Shown in pieces: positions 24,917-32,583 of a DNA stretch of 64,000 nucleotides (position 1 is the stretch's first letter; each line of letters begins with the position of its first letter). The notes below the pieces were generated by a model. That model made no database searches, was not told the DNA's origin, and saw only the letters and a list, made by a program, of their open reading frames with translations. Source of the DNA: Janthinobacterium sp. FW305-129 (GTDB lineage: Bacteria; Pseudomonadota; Gammaproteobacteria; Burkholderiales; Burkholderiaceae_D); contig NZ_JACYMM010000010.1 in the NCBI RefSeq assembly GCF_020858115.1, positions 124,001-188,000 of the forward strand. Direction: 5' to 3'. A program made the position numbers and the translations under genes.

Positions 24917-25086
24917 GGGTGCGGCAGCGGGCGAGCACCAGGTTTGGCGCACAGCAAAGCGGACACGGCGGTATGGCGTTACCGTCGTATTACGGCAAGA
25001 TTTTTTTTGCGCGCTACGCGGCGCAGGCCCCGCTGTGCGGGGCAGGGCGCCATCCGTGATCCGCTGTCCGTTGAAGGAGTACTGCG

Positions 25087-25524
25087 ATGAGCACATTGCA
25101 ACAACCCGTGCGCCGCGCCGCCATCGTGCTGGCGCTGGCCGCCCTGCTGGGCGCCTGTTCCCATGGTCCGCATCACCCGGGCGGCCATGATGTCACCTTG
25201 ACGGGCGCGCAGGAAGTGCCGCCCAACACCAGCATGGCCACCGGCAGCAGCAATATCCGCGTCGCCCACGACCGCAGCGTCAGCGGCGGCGTGCGCTACA
25301 CGGGCATGGTGGCCACTGTCGCGCATATCCATGAAGCGCCAGCGGGCGCCAACGGCCCCGTCATCGTGCCCCTGATGCAGACCAGCGCCGGCATGTTTGC
25401 CGTGCTGGCCGGCGCCATGCTTACGCCGTCCCAGTATGCGAGCTACCAGGCCGGCAACCTGTACGTGAACGTGCACAGCGCCGCCTATCCGGCCGGCGAG
25501 ATCCGCGCCCAGCTCAAGCCATAG
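25087..25524 (+). CDS. CHRD-domain lipoprotein
   Basis: 145 residues. The N-terminus has a lipobox-like LLGACS near residues 19-24, so it is probably lipid-anchored. The CHRD domain is recognised by VTLTGAQEVPPN, AHIHEAPAGANGPV and LYVNVHSAAYPAGEIRAQL. The domain occurs in chordin and many secreted bacterial proteins without a fixed activity; some bind metals. GAAGGAGTACTGC gives the start. It is a single gene. Confidence 0.88.
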   Translation: MSTLQQPVRRAAIVLALAALLGACSHGPHHPGGHDVTLTGAQEVPPNTSMATGSSNIRVAHDRSVSGGVRYTGMVATVAHIHEAPAGANGPVIVPLMQTSAGMFAVLAGAMLTPSQYASYQAGNLYVNVHSAAYPAGEIRAQLKP

Positions 25525-25563
25525 CCGGCCATCCTCGCCATCACCTTTCCCTTTCGGCGGCCG

Positions 25564-26217
25564 TCAGCTGGCTGAGCTGACGTTGGCGGCGATCAGCGCG
25601 CCCAGCGCCTGCGCCGCGCCGGCTTGATGGCCCTGCGCCAGGCCCTGCGCCATGCTGGCCTGGTCCTGCAGGCTGCGGTTCTGCCCCAGCTTCCATTTGC
25701 CTTCCAGGCGCGTGAGGGGGATTTCGATGCCGACGATGGCTTTCAGCAGTTTGTCGATATAACCGGCCGGCGCGTCGCTTACCTGCCACGGCGCGGCTTG
25801 ATTGGCCTCATGGCGCGCCGTCAGCCGCTCCACCAGTCCCAGCAGCCATGCCGCATCGTCGATGGCGCGCAGGGGGCCGTGCGCGTGCACCACCGCATAG
25901 TTGAAGGTGGGGACTTCCTTGCCGCTGCGCTGCTTTTCCGCATACCAGGCAGGCGTGATGTAGGCGTGCGGCCCCTGGAAGATCACCATGCAGTCGTCGC
26001 CCGCACCGGCGGCGCGCCACGCGGGATTGGCGCGTGCCACGTGGGCGCGCAGGATGCCGAACGGCGCGTCAAGCGTGGGCGCGGCGATCTCGAACGGCAG
26101 ATGGTCGGCGCACAGGCCATCGGCGCCGTGGCGCACCAGCGCGCCCAGCGGATGCGCGTCGATCAGGCCATGCAGCACGTCGAGGCGCTCTTCGCGGAAG
26201 GTGGCGGGCGTGTACAT
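25564..26217 (-). CDS. FMN-binding negative transcriptional regulator (PaiB-like)
   Basis: 217 residues. MYTPATFREER at the start and GPHAYITPAWYAEK and VPTFNYAVVHAHG in the middle are typical PaiB segments of a flavin-binding split-barrel fold. In Bacillus, PaiB affects protease and sporulation genes, but in proteobacteria the role is unclear. The start codon follows the OsmC stop with no gap, with AAGGAG inside the OsmC gene, so the two are co-translated. Confidence 0.88.
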   Translation of the reverse strand: MYTPATFREERLDVLHGLIDAHPLGALVRHGADGLCADHLPFEIAAPTLDAPFGILRAHVARANPAWRAAGAGDDCMVIFQGPHAYITPAWYAEKQRSGKEVPTFNYAVVHAHGPLRAIDDAAWLLGLVERLTARHEANQAAPWQVSDAPAGYIDKLLKAIVGIEIPLTRLEGKWKLGQNRSLQDQASMAQGLAQGHQAGAAQALGALIAANVSSAS

Positions 26218-26679
26218 TCAGTGGGCTCCTTGCACGACGACGTCGGCCGTCAGCGAATTGGCGATGTAGCAGCGCTCGTGCGCATCGTGGTGCAGGGCGG
26301 CCAAGGCCTCGGGCGTGGGTGGCGTTCCTGCGAAGGCGATGCGCGGGCGCAGCACGATGCGCGTCATGGCCAGGCGTCCGGCGGCATTCTTGCCCAGTTC
26401 GCCGACGGCATCGTCGCGGTAGTCGTCGATGACGTAGCCGCGCTGCGCAGCCAGCGACAGGAAGAACAGCATGTGGCAACTCGACGTGGCGGCCACCAGC
26501 GCCTCTTCCGGGTCGACATTTTCCGCCACCGACATGGGCAGCGGCACGGACAGGGGCGACGACGAGGCGGGCACGCGCAAGCCGCCGTCGAACTGCCATT
26601 CATGGCCGCGGCTGTAGCGCTGGCCGGCGAAATCCTGGCCGTCGCGCTGCCAGGCCACGGTGGCGAAAAACTGATGCAT
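26218..26679 (-). CDS. OsmC family peroxide reductase-like protein
   Basis: 153 residues. The two family cysteines are present in SSCHMLFFLS and HERCYIANSL, with the long central helix between them. Such proteins reduce organic hydroperoxides with a thiol mechanism in the cytoplasm. A GGAG ribosome site precedes the ATG. It heads a two-gene unit with PaiB and diverges from the MocR regulator with 108 bases between. Confidence 0.9.
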   Translation of the reverse strand: MHQFFATVAWQRDGQDFAGQRYSRGHEWQFDGGLRVPASSSPLSVPLPMSVAENVDPEEALVAATSSCHMLFFLSLAAQRGYVIDDYRDDAVGELGKNAAGRLAMTRIVLRPRIAFAGTPPTPEALAALHHDAHERCYIANSLTADVVVQGAH

Positions 26680-26787
26680 GGGTGCTCCGAAAGAGTGAGG
26701 GGATGCGCCATCTTAGCGCCAGTCTTGGCTATTTAAAACAGCCAATAAGTGCTATCTTGAAGCTACCAATTCAAAAACCTTCCTGCC

Positions 26788-28269
26788 ATGCCAGCTTCCC
26801 ACCTGAACCACATCATCGCCGCCTTGCCGCTGCAGCGCGGCGCGGCCGAGCCGCTGTTCCGCCAGCTGTATGCCGCCATCAAGGCGGCCATCCTCGACGG
26901 GCGCATGCATCCCGGCATGCAGCTGCCGCCCACGCGCGATTTTTGCCGCCTGCTGGCCGTGTCGCGCCAGACGGTGCTCAATGCGTATGCGCTGCTGACG
27001 GCCGAAGGCTATCTCGATGGCGCCGTGGGGCGCGGCACTTTTGTCAGCGTCGACGTACCGCTGTCGGCACCTGCTCCGGCAGCGGCGCCCGGCCTGCTGC
27101 GGCCCCTGTCGGCGCGCGGGCAGGGCGTGGTGACGGCCATGCGCCAGGTGGCCTTCCACCGGGGCCCGCTGCGCGCCTTCCGCGTCGGCATGCCGCGCAT
27201 CGACCATTTTCCATTCGACGTGTGGAACCGCCTGGAAGCGCGGCGCTGGCGCCGGCCCGACCACCAGTTCGGCTACAGCGACCCGGCCGGCTACCTGCCG
27301 CTGCGCGAACTGCTGTGCGTGTACCTGAAGGCGTCGCGCGGCGTCCAGTGCACGCCGCAGCAGATCGTCATCACGTCCGGTTCGCAGCAGGCGCTGTTCA
27401 TGCTGTCGACCATCCTGCTGGCGCCGGGTGAGTCTGCCTGGATGGAGTCGCCCGGCTACCGGGGCGCCAGCGGCCCGCTGCGCGCGGCCGGCGCGCGCGT
27501 GTTTCCCGTCCCCGTCGATGCGCAGGGGCTGGACGTGGCCTACGGCGTGGCGCACTGCCCGCAGGCGAAGCTGGCCTACGTGACGCCGTCGCACCAGATG
27601 CCGCTGGGCGTGAGCATGAGTTTGCCCCGCCGCCTGGCCCTGCTGGCCTGGGCCGCGCAAAACAAAGCCTGGCTGGTGGAAGACGACTACGACAGCGAAT
27701 ACCGCTACACGGGCGCGCCGCTGGCCTCGCTGCAAAGCCTGGACCGGGCCGGCTGCGTGGTCTACGTGGGCACCCTGTCGAAAGTGCTGTTTCCCGGGCT
27801 GCGCCTTGGTTACATGGTGGCGCCGCCCGCGCTGGCCGAGGCGCTGGTGCAGGCCAAGGCCGTGATGGACCGCCACACGGCCATCGTGCCGCAGATGGCG
27901 CTGGCCGATTTCATCGCCGAGGGCCACTTTGGCCGGCATATCCGCCGCACGCGCGACAGCAATGCGGAGCGGCGCGACCTGCTGGTGCGCGGCCTGGCAA
28001 ACGAACTGGGCGACCAGCTCGCGTGCGGTCCGGCCGACAGCGGGCTGGAACTGTGCGCGTATTTTCGCGGCGATCACGATGAGGAAGCGGTGTCGCGCGC
28101 GGGACTGGCGCGGGGCATCGAATTGCGCCCGCTGGGCCACTATGCCGATCCGGCGGCGGGGCCCGAATGCGCCACGCCGCCCGGGCTGCTGCTGGGCTTT
28201 GCGGCCATTCCCCCGGCCGAGATGGCGCACGGCTTGCAGGAACTGGGGCGCATCCTGCGCGGCCGATAA
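26788..28269 (+). CDS. MocR/PdxR-type regulator (GntR helix plus aminotransferase fold)
   Basis: 493 residues. Residues 15-80 are a GntR winged helix (GAAEPLFRQLYAAIKAAILDGR, TRDFCRLLAVSRQTVLNAYA). Residues 120-490 form a class I aminotransferase-like domain with YVTPSHQMPLG and the PLP lysine Lys332 in GTLSKVLFPGLRLGY. The family uses PLP as a ligand to regulate vitamin B6 or amino acid genes. It diverges from OsmC-PaiB, which is a likely target. Confidence 0.93.
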   Translation: MPASHLNHIIAALPLQRGAAEPLFRQLYAAIKAAILDGRMHPGMQLPPTRDFCRLLAVSRQTVLNAYALLTAEGYLDGAVGRGTFVSVDVPLSAPAPAAAPGLLRPLSARGQGVVTAMRQVAFHRGPLRAFRVGMPRIDHFPFDVWNRLEARRWRRPDHQFGYSDPAGYLPLRELLCVYLKASRGVQCTPQQIVITSGSQQALFMLSTILLAPGESAWMESPGYRGASGPLRAAGARVFPVPVDAQGLDVAYGVAHCPQAKLAYVTPSHQMPLGVSMSLPRRLALLAWAAQNKAWLVEDDYDSEYRYTGAPLASLQSLDRAGCVVYVGTLSKVLFPGLRLGYMVAPPALAEALVQAKAVMDRHTAIVPQMALADFIAEGHFGRHIRRTRDSNAERRDLLVRGLANELGDQLACGPADSGLELCAYFRGDHDEEAVSRAGLARGIELRPLGHYADPAAGPECATPPGLLLGFAAIPPAEMAHGLQELGRILRGR

Positions 28270-28292
28270 TCTATACTGGGACTTGCCTGCAC

Positions 28293-28871
28293 ATGAAGAC
28301 GACGACCATGACTATTATCCGCTGCGCCTGGGCCAATCCGGCCAATCCCCGCTACCTTGCGTATCACGACACGGAGTGGGGCGTGCCCTGCCACGACGAG
28401 CGCCGCCTGTTCGAGATGCTGAACCTGGAAGGCGCGCAGGCTGGCCTGAGCTGGGAAACCATCCTCAACAAGCGCGACACCTACCGCGCCGCCTTCGACG
28501 GCTGGGATGCGGAAAAAATCGCCGCGTACGGCCCGGACAAGGTGGCGCAACTGCTGGCGGACCCCGGCATCGTGCGCAACCGCCTGAAGGTGGCGGCGGC
28601 CATCACGAATGCCCAAGCCTACCTGCGCCTGCGCGCCGAGGGCCACACGCTCGACAGCTTCCTGTGGGCGTACGTCGATGGCCAGCCCATCGTCAACAGC
28701 TGGCAGCCGGGCGAATTCCCCGCCACGACGGCCTTGTCCGACAAGCTGTCGAAAGACTTGCTCAAGCTGGGCTTCAAGTTCGTCGGTTCGACCATCATCT
28801 ACGCCTACATGCAGGGCATCGGCATGGTCAACGACCACGCGCCCGCCTGCTTTTGCCGCGCGGGGCATTGA
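28293..28871 (+). CDS. tag: DNA-3-methyladenine glycosylase I
   Basis: 192 residues from 28293 (MKTTTMTII) or 187 from 28308. Tag landmarks are complete: RCAWANPANPRYLAYHDTEWG at the start, LEGAQAGLSWETIL with the base-recognising Trp and Glu, and the zinc-binding His and Cys at the end (HAPACFCR). It removes 3-methyladenine from alkylated DNA. It lies 23 bases after the regulator gene. Its stop overlaps the mnmC start by one base. Confidence 0.93.
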   Translation: MKTTTMTIIRCAWANPANPRYLAYHDTEWGVPCHDERRLFEMLNLEGAQAGLSWETILNKRDTYRAAFDGWDAEKIAAYGPDKVAQLLADPGIVRNRLKVAAAITNAQAYLRLRAEGHTLDSFLWAYVDGQPIVNSWQPGEFPATTALSDKLSKDLLKLGFKFVGSTIIYAYMQGIGMVNDHAPACFCRAGH

Positions 28872-30502
28872 TGCGCCGCGCACACGTCCTGCTCGACACG
28901 GATTTCGACGGCGCGCGCCTGCGTGCCGCCTGCGCCGCGCATGGCGGCCGCAAGCTGCATTACATCGCGCTGGCGCCGCGTCCCGTCGATGCCAGCCACT
29001 TGCCCGAGCCGTGGCGCGCACAGTGGCCGCCCTGCGTGCCGGGCCTGCACCGCATGGTGTCGCGCGACGGTCTCGTCACGCTCGATGTGCTGATCGGCGA
29101 GTCCGATGCCTGCCTGGCGCAATTGTCGGCGCGTGTCGATGAAGTACACCTGGCCTGGGTGCCGGCAGCCACGCCGGTGCTGGCGCGCCTGATGATGGAC
29201 GGCGCCCGTCTGCAAGCCGTGCACCTGGAGGAAGCGCAGCGCGCGGCCCTGCAAAAGCATGGCTTTGTGTTTGACGAGAGCCAGCTGCGCGCCGTGTTCT
29301 ATGCGCGGCGCGCAGAGCACGTGGCAGTTGTGGCGCCCGAGCGGCGCGCCATCGTCGTCGGCGCGGGCGTGGCCGGCGCCGCCGCCTGCGAACGGCTGGC
29401 CGCGCGCGGCTGGCAGGTGACCCTGGTCGAGCGCCACACCCAGCCGGCCAGCGAAGCGTCGGGCAACCTGGCTGGCATCTTCATGCCGCAGTTGTCGAAG
29501 GACGACAATATCGCCACGCGCCTGGTGCGCGCCGCCTACCTGTACTCGCTGCGCTACTGGCAAGACCTGGGCGGCATCGGCGTTGCCTTTGACGGCGCGC
29601 AATGCGGCGTGCTGCAACTGGCGCGCGATGGCGCGCATGCGCAGGTGCAGCGGAAAATCGCCAGCAGCGGCCTGTATCCGCCCGGCTTCGCCCGCTGGCT
29701 GGAAGCGCCCGAAGCGGCCGCCATGCTGGGCGCGCCGGCGTCCGATGGCGCCTGGTGGTTCGCACAGGGCGGCTGGGCGCGCCCGTCCTCCGTCTGCGCG
29801 GCCATGCTGGACGCCTGCGGCGCCTTGCTCACGCGGCGCTTTGCCAGCAGCGCCCTGCGCCTGGAGCGCGGCGACGGCGAATGGCTGGTGCGCGATGCGG
29901 ACGGTGCCCTGATCGCCGCCGCGCCCACCGTCATCCTGGCGGCGGGCACGGGCGCCGTACACTTTGAACAGGCGGCCGGCCTGCCGCTCGACGCCGTGCG
30001 CGGCCAGGTCACGCACCTGGCCGAAGGCAGCTTGCCATCGCTGCCGTTCGTCGTCTGCCGCGAAGCCTACATGACGCCGGCGCACCAGGGCATCGTCTGC
30101 GTGGGCGCCAGCTACGACGCGGATGCGGACGCCACGTTGCGCCTATCGAGCCAGGCGGAAAATATCGCGAAGATCGCCGATATCCTGGACGTGGCCCCGT
30201 TCGACGCGCCGCTGGCCGGCCGCACGGGCTTTCGCTGCGTGGCGCCGGACCGTTTGCCGCTGGCGGGCGCCTTGCCCGACCCCGGCGTGCCGGGCCGCTG
30301 CGAGCGCCTGCGCGACGTACCGCGCTGGCCCGGCCTGCATGGCTTGCTCGGTTACGCCTCGCGCGGCCTGATCTGGGCGCCGCTGGCGGCCGAGCTGCTG
30401 GCTTGCCAGCTGGAGGGGGAGCCGCTGCCGCTGGAATCTTCGCTTGCCGCCGCATTGGATCCTGCGCGCTTCCTGTTGCGCGAGCGCCGGCGCGCTGTTT
30501 GA
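28871..30502 (+). CDS. mnmC: MnmC-like tRNA modification enzyme with decayed methyltransferase half
   Basis: 543 residues. From residue about 158 (AIVVGAGVAGAAACERLA) it is the FAD oxidase domain of MnmC, which acts on the wobble modification cmnm5(s)2U34, with LVERHTQPASEASGNLAGIF and GFRCVAPDRLPLAG as further landmarks. The N-terminal 155 residues look like a remnant of the methyltransferase domain: no SAM-binding glycine loop, and the usual LDGFAPAKNP segment is represented by LAWVPAATP. Full MnmC is roughly 650 residues. The oxidase half seems intact; the methylation step must be elsewhere if it exists. Confidence 0.8.
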   Translation: MRRAHVLLDTDFDGARLRAACAAHGGRKLHYIALAPRPVDASHLPEPWRAQWPPCVPGLHRMVSRDGLVTLDVLIGESDACLAQLSARVDEVHLAWVPAATPVLARLMMDGARLQAVHLEEAQRAALQKHGFVFDESQLRAVFYARRAEHVAVVAPERRAIVVGAGVAGAAACERLAARGWQVTLVERHTQPASEASGNLAGIFMPQLSKDDNIATRLVRAAYLYSLRYWQDLGGIGVAFDGAQCGVLQLARDGAHAQVQRKIASSGLYPPGFARWLEAPEAAAMLGAPASDGAWWFAQGGWARPSSVCAAMLDACGALLTRRFASSALRLERGDGEWLVRDADGALIAAAPTVILAAGTGAVHFEQAAGLPLDAVRGQVTHLAEGSLPSLPFVVCREAYMTPAHQGIVCVGASYDADADATLRLSSQAENIAKIADILDVAPFDAPLAGRTGFRCVAPDRLPLAGALPDPGVPGRCERLRDVPRWPGLHGLLGYASRGLIWAPLAAELLACQLEGEPLPLESSLAAALDPARFLLRERRRAV

Positions 30503-30592
30503 GCGTTGGCGCAGAGCAGGCGACGGCTGGGGTCAGACCCCCAACACCGCTGACGCAAAGCCTGGCGCCAACGCACATGAGGGTCTGACCCC
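30503..30592. repeat. REP-like palindromes GGGGTCAGACCCC with interleaved inverted repeat
   Basis: Two near-palindromes, GGGGTCAGACCC (30529-30540) and GGGTCTGACCCC (30581-30592), are perfect inverted copies 40 bases apart. A second pair, GCGTTGGCGC (30503-30512) and GCGCCAACGC (30565-30574), is interleaved with them. The block begins one base after the mnmC stop. Such GGGGTC palindromes resemble REP elements and may also act as a terminator. Confidence 0.65.
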
Positions 30593-30653
30593 CTATGCGG
30601 ACGCTCCGCGCGTAGACCCCATATCTGTTTTTCAGCTTTCCAAACTCTTTTTA

Positions 30654-30679
30654 ATTTGTTTTCCGAACAACATAAGTTC
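30654..30679 (+). promoter_or_regulatory. Candidate shared operator upstream of rhodanese gene
   Basis: ATTTGTTTTCC (30654-30664) followed by CATAAGTTC (30671-30679). A closely similar arrangement, ATTTGTTTTTC and CATATTC, stands before the encapsulin gene at 32537-32561. The two units work in one predicted pathway, so a common regulator is plausible. Confidence 0.35.
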
Positions 30680-30730
30680 GCTACAGTGGACTCGTGCTGG
30701 TTTTTGACGACGGATTAAAGAGGTGGAACC

Positions 30731-31228
30731 ATGGCTGCTGCAGAACTGATTTTCGACCCCCGCGCCGCGCACGGCGAGGCGGCCTTTGACGAAGTGCTCA
30801 ATCTCGCGCGCGCCCAGGCGCAGGCGCAGGGCTTGCCGTATGCGGGCGTCGTCAGCGCGCAGGATGCATGGCAGCTGGTGCAGGCCGGCAAAGCCGTGCT
30901 GGTCGACGTGCGCACGAATGAAGAACGCACGTTCGTCGGCTACGTGCCCGCCTCGCTGCACGTGGCGTGGGCCACCGGCACGGCCATGAACCGCAACCCC
31001 CGCTTTGTGCGCGAACTGGAAGCGAAGGCGGGCGGCAAGGACGCCGTCGTGGTGCTGCTGTGCCGCAGCGGCAAGCGCTCGGCCGCAGCTGCCGAAGCGG
31101 CGGCCAAGGCCGGTTTCACGCGCGTCTTCAATATCGCACAAGGCTTCGAGGGCGACCTTGACGCACATCAGCAGCGCGGCCACAGCGGCGGCTGGCGCTG
31201 GCATGCGCTGCCCTGGCTGCAAGATTAA
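30731..31228 (+). CDS. Rhodanese-domain protein of the sulfur compartment cluster
   Basis: 165 residues with one rhodanese domain in residues 40-140. The active loop is LLCRSGKRS with Cys111 as the persulfide carrier. No signal peptide. AAGAGGTGGAACC is the ribosome site. Family 2A encapsulin clusters often include a rhodanese that would move sulfane sulfur to or from the compartment. It heads an operon with epsC (19 bases) and the XRE gene. Confidence 0.9.
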   Translation: MAAAELIFDPRAAHGEAAFDEVLNLARAQAQAQGLPYAGVVSAQDAWQLVQAGKAVLVDVRTNEERTFVGYVPASLHVAWATGTAMNRNPRFVRELEAKAGGKDAVVVLLCRSGKRSAAAAEAAAKAGFTRVFNIAQGFEGDLDAHQQRGHSGGWRWHALPWLQD

Positions 31229-31247
31229 ACCTCTTCCCGGAACCACC

Positions 31248-32234
31248 ATGAACCAGCGAGCCATTCCCCCGGCCTCCCTTGCCGCGCAGCCGCAATGGGA
31301 ACTGCACCAGATCGTCGATGAATTGCGCGCCGTGCGCGCGCAGTGGCGCGAGGGGCTGGCCAGCAGCCAGGAATGCGGCGCGCGCGAATTTCCGTCGCGC
31401 CAGCATCTGCACGACATCATCAAAGCCCTGTGCGCGGCCCTGTTCCCCATGCGCCTGGGCCCCCTCGACCTGCAGCAGGAGAGCGAGGATTTCTTTGTCG
31501 GCCACACGCTCGACACGACCTTGACGGGCCTGCACGAACAGGTGCGGCGCGAACTCAGTTACCACGCGCGCCAGCACGGCTTGCAGCAGGCGGTGTCCAT
31601 CGAGCAGCAGGCGCTGGCCATCGTGCAGCGCTTCGCCCGCGCGCTGCCGCGCATCCGCGCCCAGCTCGACACGGACGTGGCGGCCGCCTTCCATGGCGAC
31701 CCGGCCGCGCACAGCGTCGATGAAGTGCTGCTGTGCTATCCGGGCATCCTGGCCATCATCCACTACCGCCTGGCGCATACCTTGTACGCGTTCGGCGCGC
31801 CGCTGGTGGCGCGCATCATCGCCGAAGTGGCCCATTCGCAGACGGGCATCGACATCCACCCGGGCGCCGTCATCGGTTCGAGCTTTTTCATCGACCATGG
31901 CACGGGCGTGGTGATCGGCGAGACGGCCATCATCGGCGAACGGGTGCGCATTTATCAAGCCGTCACCCTGGGCGCCAAGCGCTTTCCCGCCGGCTTTGAT
32001 GGCGTGCTGAAAAAGGGGCTGGCGCGCCACCCCATCGTGCAGGACGACGTGGTCATCTATGCGGGCGCGACGATCCTGGGACGGGTGACCATCGGCCAGG
32101 GCTCCGTCATCGGCGGCAATGTCTGGCTGACCCGCAGCGTGGCGCCCGGCAGCCACGTCACGCAAGCGCACAACCAGCAGGAAGCACCGGAGCCGCCGGC
32201 GCCATCCCACCCCGTCTTTGCCCACCACCCATGA
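31248..32234 (+). CDS. epsC: Serine O-acetyltransferase EpsC
   Basis: 328 residues. An alpha-helical N-domain of about 175 residues is followed by the left-handed beta-helix: AHSQTGIDIHPGAVIGSSFF, DHGTGVVIGETAIIGE and RHPIVQDDVVIYAGATILGR. The DHGTGVVIGETA and HPGA histidines match the catalytic set of CysE/EpsC. It makes O-acetylserine, the precursor of cysteine, from serine and acetyl-CoA. Cysteine would feed the desulfurase encoded two genes on. The start at 31248 was chosen over a longer frame that overlaps the rhodanese gene. Confidence 0.92.
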   Translation: MNQRAIPPASLAAQPQWELHQIVDELRAVRAQWREGLASSQECGAREFPSRQHLHDIIKALCAALFPMRLGPLDLQQESEDFFVGHTLDTTLTGLHEQVRRELSYHARQHGLQQAVSIEQQALAIVQRFARALPRIRAQLDTDVAAAFHGDPAAHSVDEVLLCYPGILAIIHYRLAHTLYAFGAPLVARIIAEVAHSQTGIDIHPGAVIGSSFFIDHGTGVVIGETAIIGERVRIYQAVTLGAKRFPAGFDGVLKKGLARHPIVQDDVVIYAGATILGRVTIGQGSVIGGNVWLTRSVAPGSHVTQAHNQQEAPEPPAPSHPVFAHHP

Positions 32235-32241
32235 GGACAGC

Positions 32242-32466
32242 ATGTTGATCAAACAGTTTGGACTGGCCGTGCGCCAGTTGCGCGAAGGGCATGGCTGGTC
32301 GCAGGAGCGGCTGGCCGAAGCGGCCGACTTGAACCGTTCATTTATCGGCGAAATCGAACGGGGCGCCGCCACGCCGTCGCTGCTGACGGTGGAAAAGCTG
32401 GCCATCGCGCTGGGCGTCGGCCTGGCGGGATTGATGGCGCGCTGCGAACCGGAACTGGTGGATTAA
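32242..32466 (+). CDS. Small XRE-type helix-turn-helix regulator
   Basis: 74 residues from MLIKQFG, made of little but a Cro/C1 helix-turn-helix: LREGHGWSQERLAEAADL and SFIGEIERGAATPS. A GAGGAC ribosome site sits at the end of epsC, 7 bases downstream of its stop. XRE genes of this size recur in family 2A encapsulin loci, so it may control the cluster. It is followed by 117 bases with a candidate operator and then the encapsulin gene. Confidence 0.85.
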   Translation: MLIKQFGLAVRQLREGHGWSQERLAEAADLNRSFIGEIERGAATPSLLTVEKLAIALGVGLAGLMARCEPELVD

Positions 32467-32536
32467 AGCGGGTGGATTCAGCGCCACGATGATGGCGATA
32501 GCATGTTGAGAAGAATGGGGAGACGCCCGATACTTT

Positions 32537-32561
32537 ATTTGTTTTTCAGATAAGCATATTC
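32537..32561 (+). promoter_or_regulatory. Candidate shared operator upstream of encapsulin gene
   Basis: ATTTGTTTTTC (32537-32547) then CATATTC (32555-32561), 22 bases before the encapsulin start codon. It resembles the block at 30654-30679 before the rhodanese gene. It may bind the local XRE protein or a cysteine-pathway regulator; this is inference. Confidence 0.35.
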
Positions 32562-32583
32562 ACTTTTCTCATCAGGAGTAGTC

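Noticed and set aside
27929..28870. N-terminal extension of the mnmC frame back through the tag gene
   Set aside because: It overlaps two good genes in another frame; the true start is the ATG at 28871 overlapping the tag stop.
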